Source: Lumnitzera littorea
Taxonomy: Eukaryota > Streptophyta > Magnoliopsida > Myrtales > Combretaceae
Direction of reading: 5' to 3'
Length of the DNA: 64,000 bases
NCBI GenBank assembly: GCA_024138015.1
Contig: JAMXBB010000001.1
Span: forward strand, 93,791,740-93,855,739
Shown here: one piece after another, positions 45,678-58,340 of the stretch
Position numbering within the stretch: position 1 is the first letter of the stretch
How the letters are laid out: each line of letters starts with the position of its first letter
The notes under the pieces: model-generated
Databases searched by the model: none
What the model was told of the DNA's origin: nothing
The model's input: the letters and a program-made list of their open reading frames with translations, nothing else
Made by a program: the position numbers and the translations under genes

Positions 45678-48600
45678 TGTAAACCCCACAAATTTCCTAG
45701 ATAAGAAGTTAGAAGTTAATAAGATTTATTGAAAGATACCTTTAGTAATGGTAAGATAACTAATCTTAAACCTAAAAAACTACTCTCAAAAACTCAAACT
45801 CATACGCTTAAAACCCTAAATGGTAATTCAAGCCCTAGTTTGGCCGCCCTAAAATCCTATAAACAAATGACAATAACTAATGTTATCTCCTAAGGTCAAC
45901 CTAATCTAGCAAAACTAACCCTAAACCCTAATAGAAAAGAGATTGATAGTCAAAGCCTATAAGAGCTCCCTAAAATCAATAAAGGGTAAGCTAAACCAAA
46001 AATGAATATTATAACTCTTAAATGAACCTTAGAACACTAAAATCCTAATTGGAACCCTAATATACGCAAGCCTTTAAATTGTAAAAACCTAATCTACAGT
46101 GAAAAAGCCTAATCCAACTATTATACTATAATTAAATAGTAAAACTATTCATTAATTGAAGAATAATCACTTAATTGCCCCAAAACCCTAATCTATCCTC
46201 TAAAACGTACCCAAATAGTAACAATGGTCTCAATTCCTTAAACTAATTAGAAAAGATGGCTTAATGGGCTTAACTAACTTAATTTGGCACATTAAGCCCT
46301 AAACTATACCTAATTAATGTTAAGTGTACGAGTAATTAAGATTAAGAAACTTAATTACAATTTAATCTACTAATTGGTTTTTATATCATAATTAAATACA
46401 AATCAAGAATGATTAATCATATGAAACCAGAGTGGTTATATGAAAATATCTTCTTAAGAATGCCAACATTATACTTAGGGAGACAATATGAATTCCGTAA
46501 ACTTTTGAATCCGAACTTTGAGTCAGATACTAGAGTTAATAGGTAATCCTTAGAACCCCTCAAGATATAATAATAAAGGTTATAATAATAAACCCCCTAA
46601 ATAGAATGATTGAACCCTAAATCATAAGTCACAAACCCTAAACAATAAGTTGAAAAACCTTAAAGAGAGTAAAACCATAAAACCTTAATAGTAAGTGTAA
46701 AACCTTACTATGTAGGAAAGCCTAAAACGACAAGAAAATATCAATACACTAAATAAAACCTTAATTAGAAGTCCAAAACCCTAATTCAGTTAATGAACCC
46801 TAAGTATATCCTTAAACTATTCGTTGATCATAAATAATTTCTTTAATCGTTTAGAAACCCTAAATTGTCAGTTTCATACACGATTCAAAAATCTTAATTG
46901 ATCTTGATTAATAAAGGACTCTAAAAACAAAGTAATATAGGTAAATGAACTTAATTAAAATGATAAAATATAGGAAGACCCTAGTTACACCCTAATTAGG
47001 CTTAAATTACTTAATCAAGTATAATCACAATTAATTAATTTAATTACCCTTTAATCCATCTACCAACTCTCATTACATCTTAATTAGTAGCAAGTCAAAC
47101 TTAATTAAGAGCAAAGAACAAATAATTAATTGGGAACTAAAGGACACTTATCCTTAAGGAGACAAAATCTTCCCCCATTTGGCTAAAAGCAAATAAGGTA
47201 CAATAGTATTAAGAGAGGACCACGTACTATTATCCTAAAATAGCCACCTCCTCTCCCCCTTAATCCATTTTCAATATCTACCATTTCTTCCCTCCAAAAC
47301 CCTTATTTGACACCATTTTCACGCATAGAAAACCTTAGGAAACCCTCTCTACAAACTCAAATAAAAGTCAAGAAAAGAAGGAAGGAAAACCAAAAAGTGT
47401 TCTCAGATTCCCTTGTGCACATCAGTACCTTTTGGCATTACCATCACCACCAAAATGTTATACACACATTTTAGTTTCCTACTGACAAACTTTTGCACCT
47501 AAATAAGCTCATTTCAATTTCGTTTTTAAGTGAAAAAATTAGAGCTCGTGCAAACCAATCTAAAGTAATTCTCACCCAACTTAACTTTCTTGTTTACATA
47601 AGTTGTACTTATGATATCTTGAGAGTTTAAGATTAGAAATACTAGATAAACATATTATAATCTTGTACATGTCATTTTAGAGTCATATAATCATACCTTC
47701 ATCCATGTACTTAGCTAGTTTATTACTTACACTCTAGAAGTATAGGAGATAGTTTTATGTAGATAACTTAAAAAGATGTTAATAAAACTCTATGAAACTC
47801 TAAGTACCATCCATGCCACCCCCTCCATAATATGCATCCTCCTTGTTTTCACCATGTTATGTGATATTATTAACTTAAAACAAGTAGAAATGTGATTAAA
47901 ATAAGGAAACACACTTGAATAAGTGTTGGATGGAAAAAGTTGAAGGAAAGCTTAGAAGAACCCTACTTGGCGACCACTTTCATGAAAGTTTCAAATCTAT
48001 AAATTTTGATTTGTTGCCTTAATAACATGTTTGTTTAGTGTTAAGTAGGATTTAGGATGTAGTTAACCAAGTTAAGTAGGGTAATGATAAGTTAATGGCC
48101 TAAACTAGTTAAGATGGTGATTAAAGCCTTAAGAATAGTGTTAGAAATCCCATTAATGAAATGAACTAAATTTGAAACACTTAGTAAAATGAGCGGACCA
48201 ATTAGGATATTTAGCCCATTGAAATAAGTTAGAATCAATTTTAGGGTCCTATAATGCAAATTAGGCCTAAAGTAGCTTAGTTAGTGATTAGGGTCTTAGA
48301 AATATGATTAGTAACCCAATAAATAAAAAGAGCCAAATCTAAATCCTAATAGAAAATAAACTTCTCTTAAGGCCTTTAGTGGGCTTAAGCTCAAAATCAT
48401 AAGTAGAGTTGGGCTTAAGGCCCTAAAATGTAAGATAAGCTTAAAAGCCCTTAAAGAAACCAAGTATAGAGTCCAATAACTTAACGACCAGATCGAAACC
48501 CTAAATAAAAAAGCTCATAAAATAAAATATAAAGGCTCATTAAGTCCAAAAGCCCATTAAAACCATCCCCTATAGGCCCCTTTTGTAAGCAAAGGCCTTA

Positions 48601-50269
48601 AACTAGTAAAAAGGGCCCATTTAGGCTAATAAGAGTAGCACTAAGGCATAAATTAAAAGTTATGGAATTTGATTAGAAACTCAAACTTGAAATACCTAAA
48701 TAAAGGACCAAAAGGTTAAGTGTAAGGCCTAACACCCAAAATTAAGCCCAAGGCCCAAAACTAAGTCCAAATCTAGGTCCAAATCCTAAAGTAGTTAAAT
48801 CAATACCATTGACCAACGAACTTGTTTAGCCTAAACCGATTTCTTACAAGTCTAAACACCTCAAAATGACTTCACCAAATGAAATAACTCTCGAAAATAA
48901 TAAAAATTCACTATAAGCATGCAAAATTTTGACTTAAAATGAGAAAGTTATGACCAAAATACGAAATAAGTAGACATAGGGAAATTATAGCAAAGCTAGT
49001 GAATAGATTAAGTTTAAGATGAGTCTTATTTACTTTAATTACTTTACTTAGGTGATTTGAGATATCAAGTTCAAGATACTGAGGATCACTGGGAATACTA
49101 GACTTCAAGGCTGAGTGAGTATACCGCTTCCTATTTTACTCTGTTTTATGCTTATAGTTAGTGCACTATCTAATTATATATGATAATTGAACTTGATGCA
49201 TGTTGGGATATATGGGAACTTATGTGTGCCTATTTTAGTTGACCTATGCTTGCAAAATATCTTAAGATATTTCAAATACCTTTGTTTGCTGCATTTGAAT
49301 GTAGGGCATTAGAGTGTCTAGAATATACTTACTTAACCACCCCATGAATCCGGAATTAATAAATATTCAACCTCAAATTAAACTAGACATGCATTATATC
49401 TTATAGCACAAGTCAAATGGGCATCAGCACCGCGAAGTAGAGGGAGAGATCATGCTTAGATGGATCCATATTAATATTACATATTGTGATTGTTTATCAT
49501 ATGACATATTTCATGCGATACGTTCTTGCCTCAACCTTTGGGATCTACTTGACTCTGGGGAGTGCCACTTTCTGCTTGAGCTCGAGCCGTACTTACTGTT
49601 AAGGTTAGTTATATTGTTAAGAGATTTCATATTGGACATAAATACCTAAATCTTGACATACCTAAATACTTTCTAACCTAGGCCAACGGTGGGCATTAAA
49701 ACCGTGTTGTATATAGTTATTAGCCAATTGTATATACTATTTATATTACATATGCTTGTACATGTATTCATATGTTTGATAAATAACTTGCTTGTTACTG
49801 TCTGATGGTAAGGTAGGAAGGTTACTCATTAAGTTAGATGTAACTTATACCTTAATAGTTTCTTTTGCAGATCTTACAAAGTTGGGGCTAAGCTAAGACT
49901 AAAGTGTAGAGTACTCCATTGAGTTAAGAAAGTAGAATATAAGTTTAAAAAAATAAGTAGTATAATTAAATTAAACTTTTAAGGTATTTGGGGGCTTTAT
50001 GATTGATAGGTTATAGATATCTCTTCTTATTGTTTGGTAAGTGATTTTGACTCTCTACGGTTTTGGTGATTGTGGATTGTTGAATCACTTATAGATATAT
50101 ATATATATATATAGTTAAGCAAATGTATGTAAATTGAATAAGCACCCTTAGAAATTTGCTAGTTAGAGCCTTATAACCTCTGACTTGGAAGGTAGTTTTT
50201 ATATCATGGGTGCACATGTGATGTGAAGATTTAAAGTAAAACTACTAAGCACCCTTTGAGGGTGTTTGA
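45678..50269 (+). mobile_element. 4.6 kb solo-LTR-like insertion (Ty3/gypsy type) in the LINE
   Basis: Starts TGTAAACCCCACAAATTTCC and ends CACCCTTTGAGGGTGTTTGA; start and end form a short imperfect inverted repeat (AAAC(A)CCC(A/T)CAAA). The target AGTAT is present at 45673-45677 and 50270-50274, in the LINE codons for Ser-Ile before Val-Val-Asn, so removing the insert restores the LINE reading. Inside there are only short open stretches and many AACCCTAA words; no protein domain. The start recalls the TGTAACACCCC-type LTR starts of Del/Tekay gypsy elements. The last bases are GA instead of CA. The large size without coding suggests a solo LTR; a DNA transposon with an 8-bp AGTATTGT duplication is the alternative. 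Confidence 0.7.
50095..50113. repeat. (AT)n microsatellite
   Basis: Nine to ten TA units inside the 4.6 kb insertion. Confidence 0.95.
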
Positions 50270-52815
50270 AGTATTGTGGTGAATAGGAAAGAAGCTGGAC
50301 ATGTATCTCCTACTAACGGTCTTAGACGGAGAGATTCTTTATCTCCTTATTTGTTCGTTCTAGTTGTGGATGTGTTGTTTAAAAGGTTAATCAATTTGGG
50401 TTTAAAAGGAAGGCTTAGAGGCATTCATCCTACTCTTAGATGCGCTATGATCGCTTATCTACTATTCATTAATGATTCATTGTTCTTACTAAACATTATT
50501 GTTCTTAAACTTCGTTTGTTTAAGGATGCTCTTACTACTAATTGTGTAGCTTCTGGGCAGTTGGTTAATTTAGAGAAATATTGCCTATTTTTTTAGCTCC
50601 AACACTCCTTTAGAGCTAAGAAGATTAACAATAAAAATTTTAGAATCCGAGAAGCACGTGATCATGATTGTTAAAATCATGAGTCAAAAATGCATTCCTA
50701 AGAGTTTATGATTTTATTATGTTTTTCTTAATTCAAATGGATATAAAATCATTTATGTACAGACTTTTAGTAAAATTATGAACTTTTTTGTACGATTTTA
50801 TCGGTTTTGTATAATTATATTAATTCTATGCATTCAAATGAATAGTAAAATTACGATTTTGACAACTATGCAAGTGATCCAGGTAAGTATTTAGGTCTTC
50901 CATCCATTTAGGGAAGATAAAAAACTGAAGCAAGTTGAAGGGAAATTGCAAGGATGGAAAAAAGGTCTACTTAGTGAAGTTGGTCGTGAGATACTGATTA
51001 AAGTGGTAGCCTTTCCTATCCCTACATACTCAATGGGGTGCTTTAAGTATCTAAAGAGGTAATGCAACTCGATTAATAGCTTAAGTGCTAAGTTCTTTTA
51101 GGGATAGAAAGGAAATGAAGGGCCTATACATTGGATGAGATGGGATGCCTTAACTAAGCCTAAGGATCTAATTAGACTAGATATGGAGAACTTGGAGACT
51201 TTTAATGTTGCTCTACTCACAAAACTAGCCTGGTAACTATAGAACAGTTCAGAATCTTTATGGGTATGACTTTTGAAGGGTCTATATTTTTCTAAAGTAG
51301 AGTTTCAAGATGCTAGAAAGGGTAGTAGAGCATTATGGTGTTGGACTAGTATTCTAGAAGGAAGGGAAATGTTATTCAAAGGTAGTGTTTAAAAGGTTGG
51401 AGATGGAAAATCCATTAGGATATAGAAAGATAGATGGCTTCTTATTCTAAAGGGATATAAGATGAGACAAAATGTGACAATGGAGTCACAACACAGTAGA
51501 GTATTTGAGTTGATTGACGATGGAAGATGATGGGACTTCAGTACCATTTCAGCACATAATTTGGAAGAGGGAAAAAGGGCTATAAGGGAGCTTACCTCAC
51601 CAATTCAACCCAAATCTAATTTCCTAGCTTAGCCATTTACTAAAGATGGAGCCTACACTATGAAATCTACGTACTTCTTCATGGTTCAATCGAGGGATGA
51701 GAGGGTGACTTTAGATCCTTCTTCATTGGAAATGTTATCTGCAAAAGACTAGCAATTTATATGAATGTAGATATGCAACCCAAAATCAAACATTTTTTAT
51801 GGAGAGTTTATTCGAACATTTTACATGTGTTTATGAATTTGGCTAGAAGAAGAGCTATTCTGGAGAAAAGTTGTGCCTTTTGTGGAAGAGATAATCTATC
51901 GAGCATGCTCTATTCTTGTGACTTTGGGTGGAGACGGTTTGGTTTGTAGCAGTAACTATATCCATAGATCAGCAACAAATCACCATTTTCTAGCAGTAGA
52001 TCTGAAGTTTCCTTACAAGATCTACACTAGAGAAAACTAAAAGATCATAGCTTGCTGAACGATTGATTTAGATAGGATGGTCTATTTAGAGAGGTAGATG
52101 TTATGCAATCAATGAAGGAGAAGTGCTAAATCTAATGAGAGTAGCTAATATGGCGATTAAGAGTCATGAAGAATGGATTAAATCAAGGATAAAGGAAGCA
52201 CCTTTGCAGAAAAAAGAAAAAGTTATGCAGGCTAGGGTTTGGAATCAACAAAAAAGAGGGGTTTTTAAGTTTAATGGAATTGGTCCTTTGTGGAAGGAGA
52301 GAGATATGGTGCAATTGCTGGTGCTGTAAGAGATTGCATGGGGTACATCATTGAGGGTTTTATGTGTACAGTAGAAGCCGGATCAACTATACAGGTAGAG
52401 TCTTTAGCTATACTTAAGGTTGTAGAAATTGTAAAGGAGCGTGGATGGGCCAAAGTATGGATCGAATCAAATGTAGAAAGAATTGTTAGTTTTATTAATC
52501 GAAATCAGCCCAATGCACAGTAGACACACTAAGATATTCTATAAGAAATAAAATATCATCTTCAAAGTTTGCCTAAGGTCACACTTAGTTATATTCCTAG
52601 AAGTGCAAATACTAATATTGATTGGGTAGCGACTCACTTTCAAAAAGCTGATGTGTCTAATGGATTAGTGGATTAGCACCATATCCAAACTTTCTAGGCT
52701 ACTTGCTTGTAATGTGTTTTCTAAAGATGCAGCAGTATCTAATCTGTCTTAATTTCATGTACTAGACAATGGATGATCATATTTGATTTAATGAAATTTC
52801 GTTTGATAAAAAAGA
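50270..52815 (+). pseudogene. LINE ORF2 relic, part 2: end of RT, zinc finger and RNase H
   Basis: The RT resumes with NRKEAGHVSPTNGLRRRDSL and SPYLFVLVVDVLFKRL (50279-50390). The catalytic FADD box reads FIND near 50463-50475, so a metal-binding Asp is Asn. After a 206-bp MITE the frame continues with DPGKYLGLPS at about 50877. The zinc-finger block common to plant LINEs (PKIKHFLWRVYSN, RRRAILEKSCAFCGRDN) is at 51780-51900. An RNase H-like domain is at 52250-52660 (GAVRDCMGYIIEGF, VESLAILKVVEIVKERGW, VWIESN, then NIDWVATHFQKAD). The relic ends in A-rich sequence near 52800-52835 (AAAAAAGAAAAGAAAAAG), probably the old tail. No target duplication was found. Confidence 0.88.
50664..50869. mobile_element. 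206-bp MITE in the LINE, 9-10 bp target duplication
   Basis: The ends are inverted repeats: the left ATGATTGTTAAAATCATGAG and the reverse complement of the right, ATAGTTGTCAAAATCGTAAT, agree at 14 of 20 positions, with almost all differences transitions. GCACGTGATC (50654-50663) and GCAAGTGATC (50870-50879) flank it with one difference. Removing it restores the LINE reading EARDPGKYLG. A 9-10 bp duplication with such ends suits a Mutator-type non-autonomous element. Confidence 0.8.
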
Positions 52816-52835
52816 AAAGAAAAAGTAGACTAAAT

Positions 52836-53492
52836 TCATCAATACCAGTGTGTTGGAAGTAATAATAATTATTTACTTTTACTTTGCCAAAAAGGATGAC
52901 TAAATTAAATATGTTGAACTTTTCACCAAAAGAATGTGAAGTTTACGTTGTTAAAATATAATTTTTATGATATTTTTATATAGAGATTTTGCACCGAAAC
53001 TATAACAACTATAAAATATCTAATTTTATAATCACTTTCAATTAAATTTCTTATGTTTTTGTGATTACTTATAACTTTTTTGTATGTATGCAGCCTTTTG
53101 TCATTAAGAGAGAGTTAATTTTCAACTGTCATTATTCATATTTTATTTTAAATCTTATGTTGTTCATTCTACTTTCAAGGTTTTGTTCTAAAATTTTTTT
53201 AAGGAGATTGTGAAATTAGTTTCAAATATGATATTTAATGAGATCAAATATAAAATTTATTTGATACATTATTAGAAATAATGTTAACTCTATGTAAAGA
53301 CGATGATGCTACTATTTATTTTTTTATTGCATTAAGGGATAAAAGTGTTGATTTTGTGTGACCTATTTTATATATTAAAAAATTGTGTATAAATTAAAAA
53401 ATTGATAAATTCTTTTCTAAAAGATGCAATTAATCTTTTGTATTACTAACATGACATTTGTGAAGCCTATAGAAACTAGTAAAAGGAAGGAA
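52836..53492. other. AT-rich spacer between LINE and copia element
   Basis: No gene or repeat structure is recognised. Confidence 0.6.
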
Positions 53493-53497
53493 CTAAT

Positions 53498-53752
53498 TTT
53501 GAGTTTGGATGTCCATTACAGAGTTTGTTGAAGTATTGTGCTTTGTAGAAAATGTCTATTCAACTTTGAAGAATAGAAGTATTATTCCTTTTACTAAAGG
53601 AAACATGAAATTATAGGTGAATGTTTGGTATTTATATGAGCTTATAGGAATTAGTAACTAACTCATTAAAAACTAAGATAACTGAAACTAAAGCCTACTG
53701 ATCTATTTTACTATTTGCATAAGTAAATAACTGCAAGTCACAACAGCTTACA
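53498..53752 (-). mobile_element. 3' LTR of the Ty1/copia element
   Basis: Matches 61388-61648 along its full length (for example GAAGTATTGTGCT, AAAATGTCTATTC, TAACTGAAACTAAAGCC). In element orientation it starts TGTAAGCTGTTG; the other end reads CTCAAA where the partner has CTCACA, so one terminal base has mutated. The target duplication CTAAT lies at 53493-53497. The polypurine tract AAGGAAGGGA (plus strand 53753-53762) adjoins it inside the element. Confidence 0.9.
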
Positions 53753-53762
53753 TCCCTTCCTT
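53753..53762 (-). other. Polypurine tract of the copia element
   Basis: On the minus strand the sequence AAGGAAGGGA directly precedes the TGTAAGC start of the 3' LTR, the normal place for the plus-strand primer. Confidence 0.8.
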
Positions 53763-55062
53763 AAGTTGGATCTACCCTGAGACCCAGCTTGGCACAAATG
53801 AAGTTTAAACTAGATTGCCTAAGTGGCTTTGTCAAAAAATCAGTAAGCTAGAGCTTAGAATGAACATGAATAGTCTTCAAGAAACTTGCAACAACTTGAT
53901 CGCCTCTAAAATGCACATTAATAGAAATATGTTTAGTTGTATTGTGAAGACAAAGATTATTAGCAATCAACTAGGGTGATCAGTTATCAAAACAAAGAGA
54001 AATTGGCAAATCAACATGAACTAGTAAATCCTTAAGAATATAAGTTTCATAAAGAAGTTCCTTTGTTGTTGAAGCCATGCTTCAATACTCTCCTTTAGCA
54101 CTCGAAATAGTGACAATACATTGCTTTTTTGGTCTTCCACACAATTAAGGTAGTGACTAAAAAGATGTAAAAGCCATTGATAGACTTGCAATCAATAGGA
54201 TACAATCCCTAATTAGAATCAAAACACCTAAACAAGGAAAAGGAATTACTAGTAGGATAAAAAAGGCCAAGAAATTAAGTACCCTTCAAGTATCGAAGAA
54301 CATTAAAGATAGCTTGCAAATGTGGTACACAAGGAACTAACATGAATTGACTAAGGCGATGAATTGCAAATGAAATGTTAGGCTTAGCTGAAGTTAAATA
54401 AAGTAAGTAACTTTCCAATCTTTTGTAAAAAGAAGGGTTACTGAGTAATTCATTAGAAGTGTTGTCAATCTTAGAACCAATAGGAAAGGGAGTAACTAAT
54501 TGTTTAGCACTAGAGAAACCGGCATCTTTAAGGACATCCTAAATGAATTTGCACTGGTTAAGCAAGACACCTTGAAGGAGTATAGCGTAGCTCAATACCC
54601 AAGAAGAACCGTGAAAATCCCAAGTCTTTAATACTAAACCCATTGTTTAAAGCTTGCTTGAGATCTGAGATAAAAGCTTCATTGGTTCTTATTAAAATTA
54701 TATCATTTACATATAATATAATAGCAAGGAAACCATTAGTAGTATCACATGTGAAAAATGAATAGTCACGTTTAGATTGCTGAAAACCTATGTTCAATGG
54801 AAATTTGGAGATTTCAATATTCTACTACTTGGAGGCTAGTTTAAGGCCATACAATGAACACTTAAGATGACATGCTTAATTAGGCTTAGTTTTGTTATAA
54901 CCTTTGGGAGGATACATGTATACCTATGAAGAAAGCGATTATTGATGTCAATTTGATACAACAGCAAGCCTTTTGCAACAACAATAGTAATTGAAATGTG
55001 CATTGTACCAAGTTTAGCAACTAGTGAAAATTTATCCGTGTAATCTTCACCTTCAATCTAAA
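53763..55062 (-). pseudogene. Ty1/copia pol relic: RT (most) and RNase H
   Basis: Read right to left: EGEDYTDKFSLVAKLGTMHI near 55056-55000, YQIDINNRFLH near 54960-54930, HLKCSLYGLK near 54870-54845, then an open stretch 54797-54558 with ILYVNDIILI and IKDLGFSRFFLGIEL. The catalytic YVDD box reads YVND, so a metal-binding Asp has become Asn. The RNase H region reaches about 53780. Frame breaks and stops show it is dead. The first part of RT is found at 58341-58460, on the other side of the insertion. Confidence 0.87.
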
Positions 55063-58000
55063 TGACAGGAATTAGGGATCAATTACTTGATCTCGAACAC
55101 TAGGACTTGTTGCCTTAATACATCGTACTACTTAGAAGGACCTGACCCTAAAAGAAGAGGAGTTCCTCTAAGCTGACCTGATGTGTTTCCTGAGCTCTTC
55201 CACCCCAATCACAATCTCTCGGATGTAAGAAGTTCCATGTAGAAACTAACACCCACCAACACTAAGGCCCAAGTTCCCATGATCTCAAACTATCGGAGAC
55301 GTCCGAGCCCATACTAACCCATTGTCGAGCTGACCTACCAAAGTTGAGCTCTCTAGTTCCAATAGTTCAAACGAGTGCCCTTAAGTTCCTGAGCTACCAA
55401 CCTGATGCCAACCTAGTTAGCTCTACCCTGCATCCAGTACTAATTTGGACCACAAATCAAGAGGTAGACATGTATCCAACCTTCTGACAACCTTACAATC
55501 TTAGCACATAACATTGCATTTTCCATTATTACTATGTTTCCTTCTGCGTTGCATTTGTTTTCCAGTTTTAGTAAAGAATCTTTTTGGTAAATTATAAGAA
55601 CCTAAGACTTGCCTTAATTGGGGGCATATAAATGCTCTCTAGTGTAATAGCTGTTGTCAAGCCCTATTTCGGTTTCCTTAATTTAACTTATATCAAACTC
55701 AGCCCGCTTAATATAAATTACTCGACATTAAATTAAGAAAATATTTTTCTAAAAAATTTAAAAATTAGAGTCGCCAACTAGATCAATTGGTAAAAAAATG
55801 AAATTAAGGTTTTCGGGTGGGAAAACCCTAATTTAACCATTGATCCGGGTATTTTCTAAAAAAAATGATTTTTAGAATAAATAACTAGAAAAGATCGAGT
55901 TCAAGGGTTAACATATTAAGATTAAGTTACCATGTAAAAACTAAAGAAAAAATTGATGGGCTTTATTTTTATAATTTCCTAAAAACACTAAAATATATAT
56001 AAATATGCGAAAGACAACTAAAGTGATTTTTAGATTATTTTTTATTATGAATTTCTAAGAAAAAAGGGAAAAAAGTTGTATTGTTTTTTATACAGTTGCC
56101 TCGAAGGTGCCTACATACTCACTAGTCAGGATCAAACCGGCCGTAGTTTTCTTTTCATAAAATATTTAGTGAGTGGATTCATTTTATTTCAAAAATCGAG
56201 CCAAGTTTATATTTTTTAACAATTTATTATTTAAAAAAAAACCTAAGAAATCTAATTTTTTTGAATTTAAAGAAAACCCTAACTAATTAAATCTTTTTTG
56301 AAAAACTCGATTGAGATTTTTTTATTTTTTAAATCCACTACATGTCAAAAGTATCTTTTTTAAATCCTAACTATAAAATATGTTGAAGATACAGTTAGAT
56401 ACATATTTTTTCCAAATCTTAACTACGTAAATACGTATCTCAACTATAAGATACATATATTTTCAAAAAACACAATTTTATTAAAAAAAAAACACAATTT
56501 CTCAATTAATTAAATTCACTAAAAAACTCAATTTATCTAAAAAATATCCAATGATAAAAATAATAAACTTGCAATAAAACAAAAATTAATTAGTAAAAAT
56601 AATTGAATTGAAATAAAATAAGAAAATAAAATAAAATAAAACAATTTTTACCAATGAATTGAGTCATGCATGTGGATTTCGTCTATGAAATTGGATTGTT
56701 AGACGTCGGGCTTTTGGATTTAGATTGTGGAAATTGGCTTCGGATTGCGTTGTAGAATTCACGTTGGATTTGGATCATCTTTGGATTTCGTCTTGGAATT
56801 AGAGTTGTAGAATTGGATCGGAGCATCAAGGAATTCGTCTTAGAATTGGAATTAGCGTTAGATTTGCATCGTGCTTCGAATTGCGAATAGTTTTATGGAT
56901 CGAAATCATAATGTTAGATGATTGTGATTGTTATTCATTGGTCAACAGCGTCGTGTGCGTGTCATCTAGTTGGTGAAGTAGACAAAGCTATGCGTGTGAC
57001 AGGGGACTTTGGTGACGAGGAATTACTGGATATTGGATTGCCATTGATGGAATTTGCTTAAGGGCTTTAGCTTACGTCAAGGTCTTCAAATCAATGGGAA
57101 TCTTGCAGTAAATGTTGTGGCTTGAATTGCTAGTTGTTGGATCGTCTGACTTCGGAATTGCTGGAAATTTGGTCGTCAAGGGGAATTGTTGGAAAGTAGC
57201 TTCGGCTTTGTTAGTTTTCAGTGGATTGGGAATTAAGAATTGGAATTGATTCTAGCATTGGTGTTGCTTTTGTCTGGACTTAGACGTTGGTTTGGCGTTG
57301 CGTTAGGGAATTTGCAATTAGATTTCAATTGTGAAAATTTAGAAAGTTAGAGTTCGGAGGATGGCGTCAGTCTTCGAAATTGGATTTCAATTTTGGAAAT
57401 TTTGAAAGTTGGAATAAAAAAACATCCCTAATGTCATGTGCCGTTGTACTATTTATAAACTCACAATCATATCTTCCGTTATAGAAGATACCATAACGAT
57501 TTTTCAAAAATTTACCCTAACTTCTAGAAACCCTACTTAATTCGGGCTTTGCATTTTTCAAGACCCGATCTAATCCACTTTGATTTAGCCCAATAATCTA
57601 CTTAATAAATTATAAATCCAATTTAGCCCAATATAATTTAAATAAAAATTTTCTTTAAATTGAACTGAGCCAAAATCATTTTCATAAAGCCCAATTTTCC
57701 TACGACTTAAGAATTTATTAAATTAATCACATACTGTTATTCGAGTTGATCATAAACGATCCGATGCGACTTGGCTCGACATAACTTGACTTAATACAAT
57801 TCAACTTAATACGATTCGACTCGATACACTACTATTAAACTTGACTCGATTCGATTTGATACGTCACGATTCGATACGATATGGCTCGACTCTCTTTTTT
57901 ATTTTTTATTTTTTTATGTTTGTTTTTTTATTTTCTTATTTTTTTGTTTATTTATTAACCTAGCTCAACCAATGAAAATTTAAAAAAAAAAAAGGCAAAA

Positions 58001-58340
58001 ATAAGGTGTCTACAACTGCACACCAAGTATCTTTAATATTTATAGAATTTTCCCCTTTGAGCTAAGTGTGTTTGCTTACTCTTTTCACTCTTATTTAGCC
58101 CATTTATGAGCGTAGACTAGTAGCGAGTAGCCTCGTGTCTCACTTATGCATCATATCAAGTGTGGCTCGAGTTTGTGTGAGGCATTAGTACATAATATCC
58201 TTCGTCGGTGCACGGGAACCCTTACTCAAAACCTCGACTATCATTTACTTTTCAAACCATCTTATGGTTCTGACCTACCCCTTGTTCATGTAATACCACT
58301 ACTCGTATGTCCATCTACGGTAGTGTCCGCATCACTGAGT
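55063..58340. mobile_element. LTR-like insertion in copia RT (ends unresolved)
   Basis: Copia RT coding breaks off at about 55062 and resumes near 58341, so the DNA between is foreign. Its outer parts, 55063-55654 and 58015-58340, carry no coding domain and look like LTR sequence: GGGGGCATATAAATGCTCTC (about 55620-55640) is TATA-like, followed across the inner insertion by TTATTTAGCCCATTTATG. A possible start is TGACAGGAATTAGGG at 55063. I could not find a matching target duplication. The part 55655-58014 is a second, inner insertion. Confidence 0.55.
55655..58014 (+). mobile_element. Tat/Ogre-like solo LTR, 2360 bp, innermost insertion
   Basis: Starts TGTCAAGCCCTATTTCGG and ends AAGGTGTCTACA. 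Inside are GAGTCGCCAACTAG (55760-55775), GTGCCTACATACTC (about 56107) and a long series of ATTCGATTTGATACG-like words (57740-57890), all as I recall for Ogre/Tat LTRs. The end matches the LTR fragment at 1-181. The flanks GCTGT and ACTGC agree in three of five bases with two transitions, a possible decayed target duplication. No internal domain or primer-binding site follows, so it is a solo LTR. Confidence 0.65.

Noticed and set aside
46550..46900. AACCCTAA words resembling plant telomere repeats (TTTAGGG)
   Set aside because: They are scattered and irregular within the long LTR-like insertion, not a tandem array; no interstitial telomere block is present.
45678..50269. The same words and tandem structure as a CRISPR-like array
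   Set aside because: Repeats are neither regular nor of constant length, and the context is a plant nuclear LTR.
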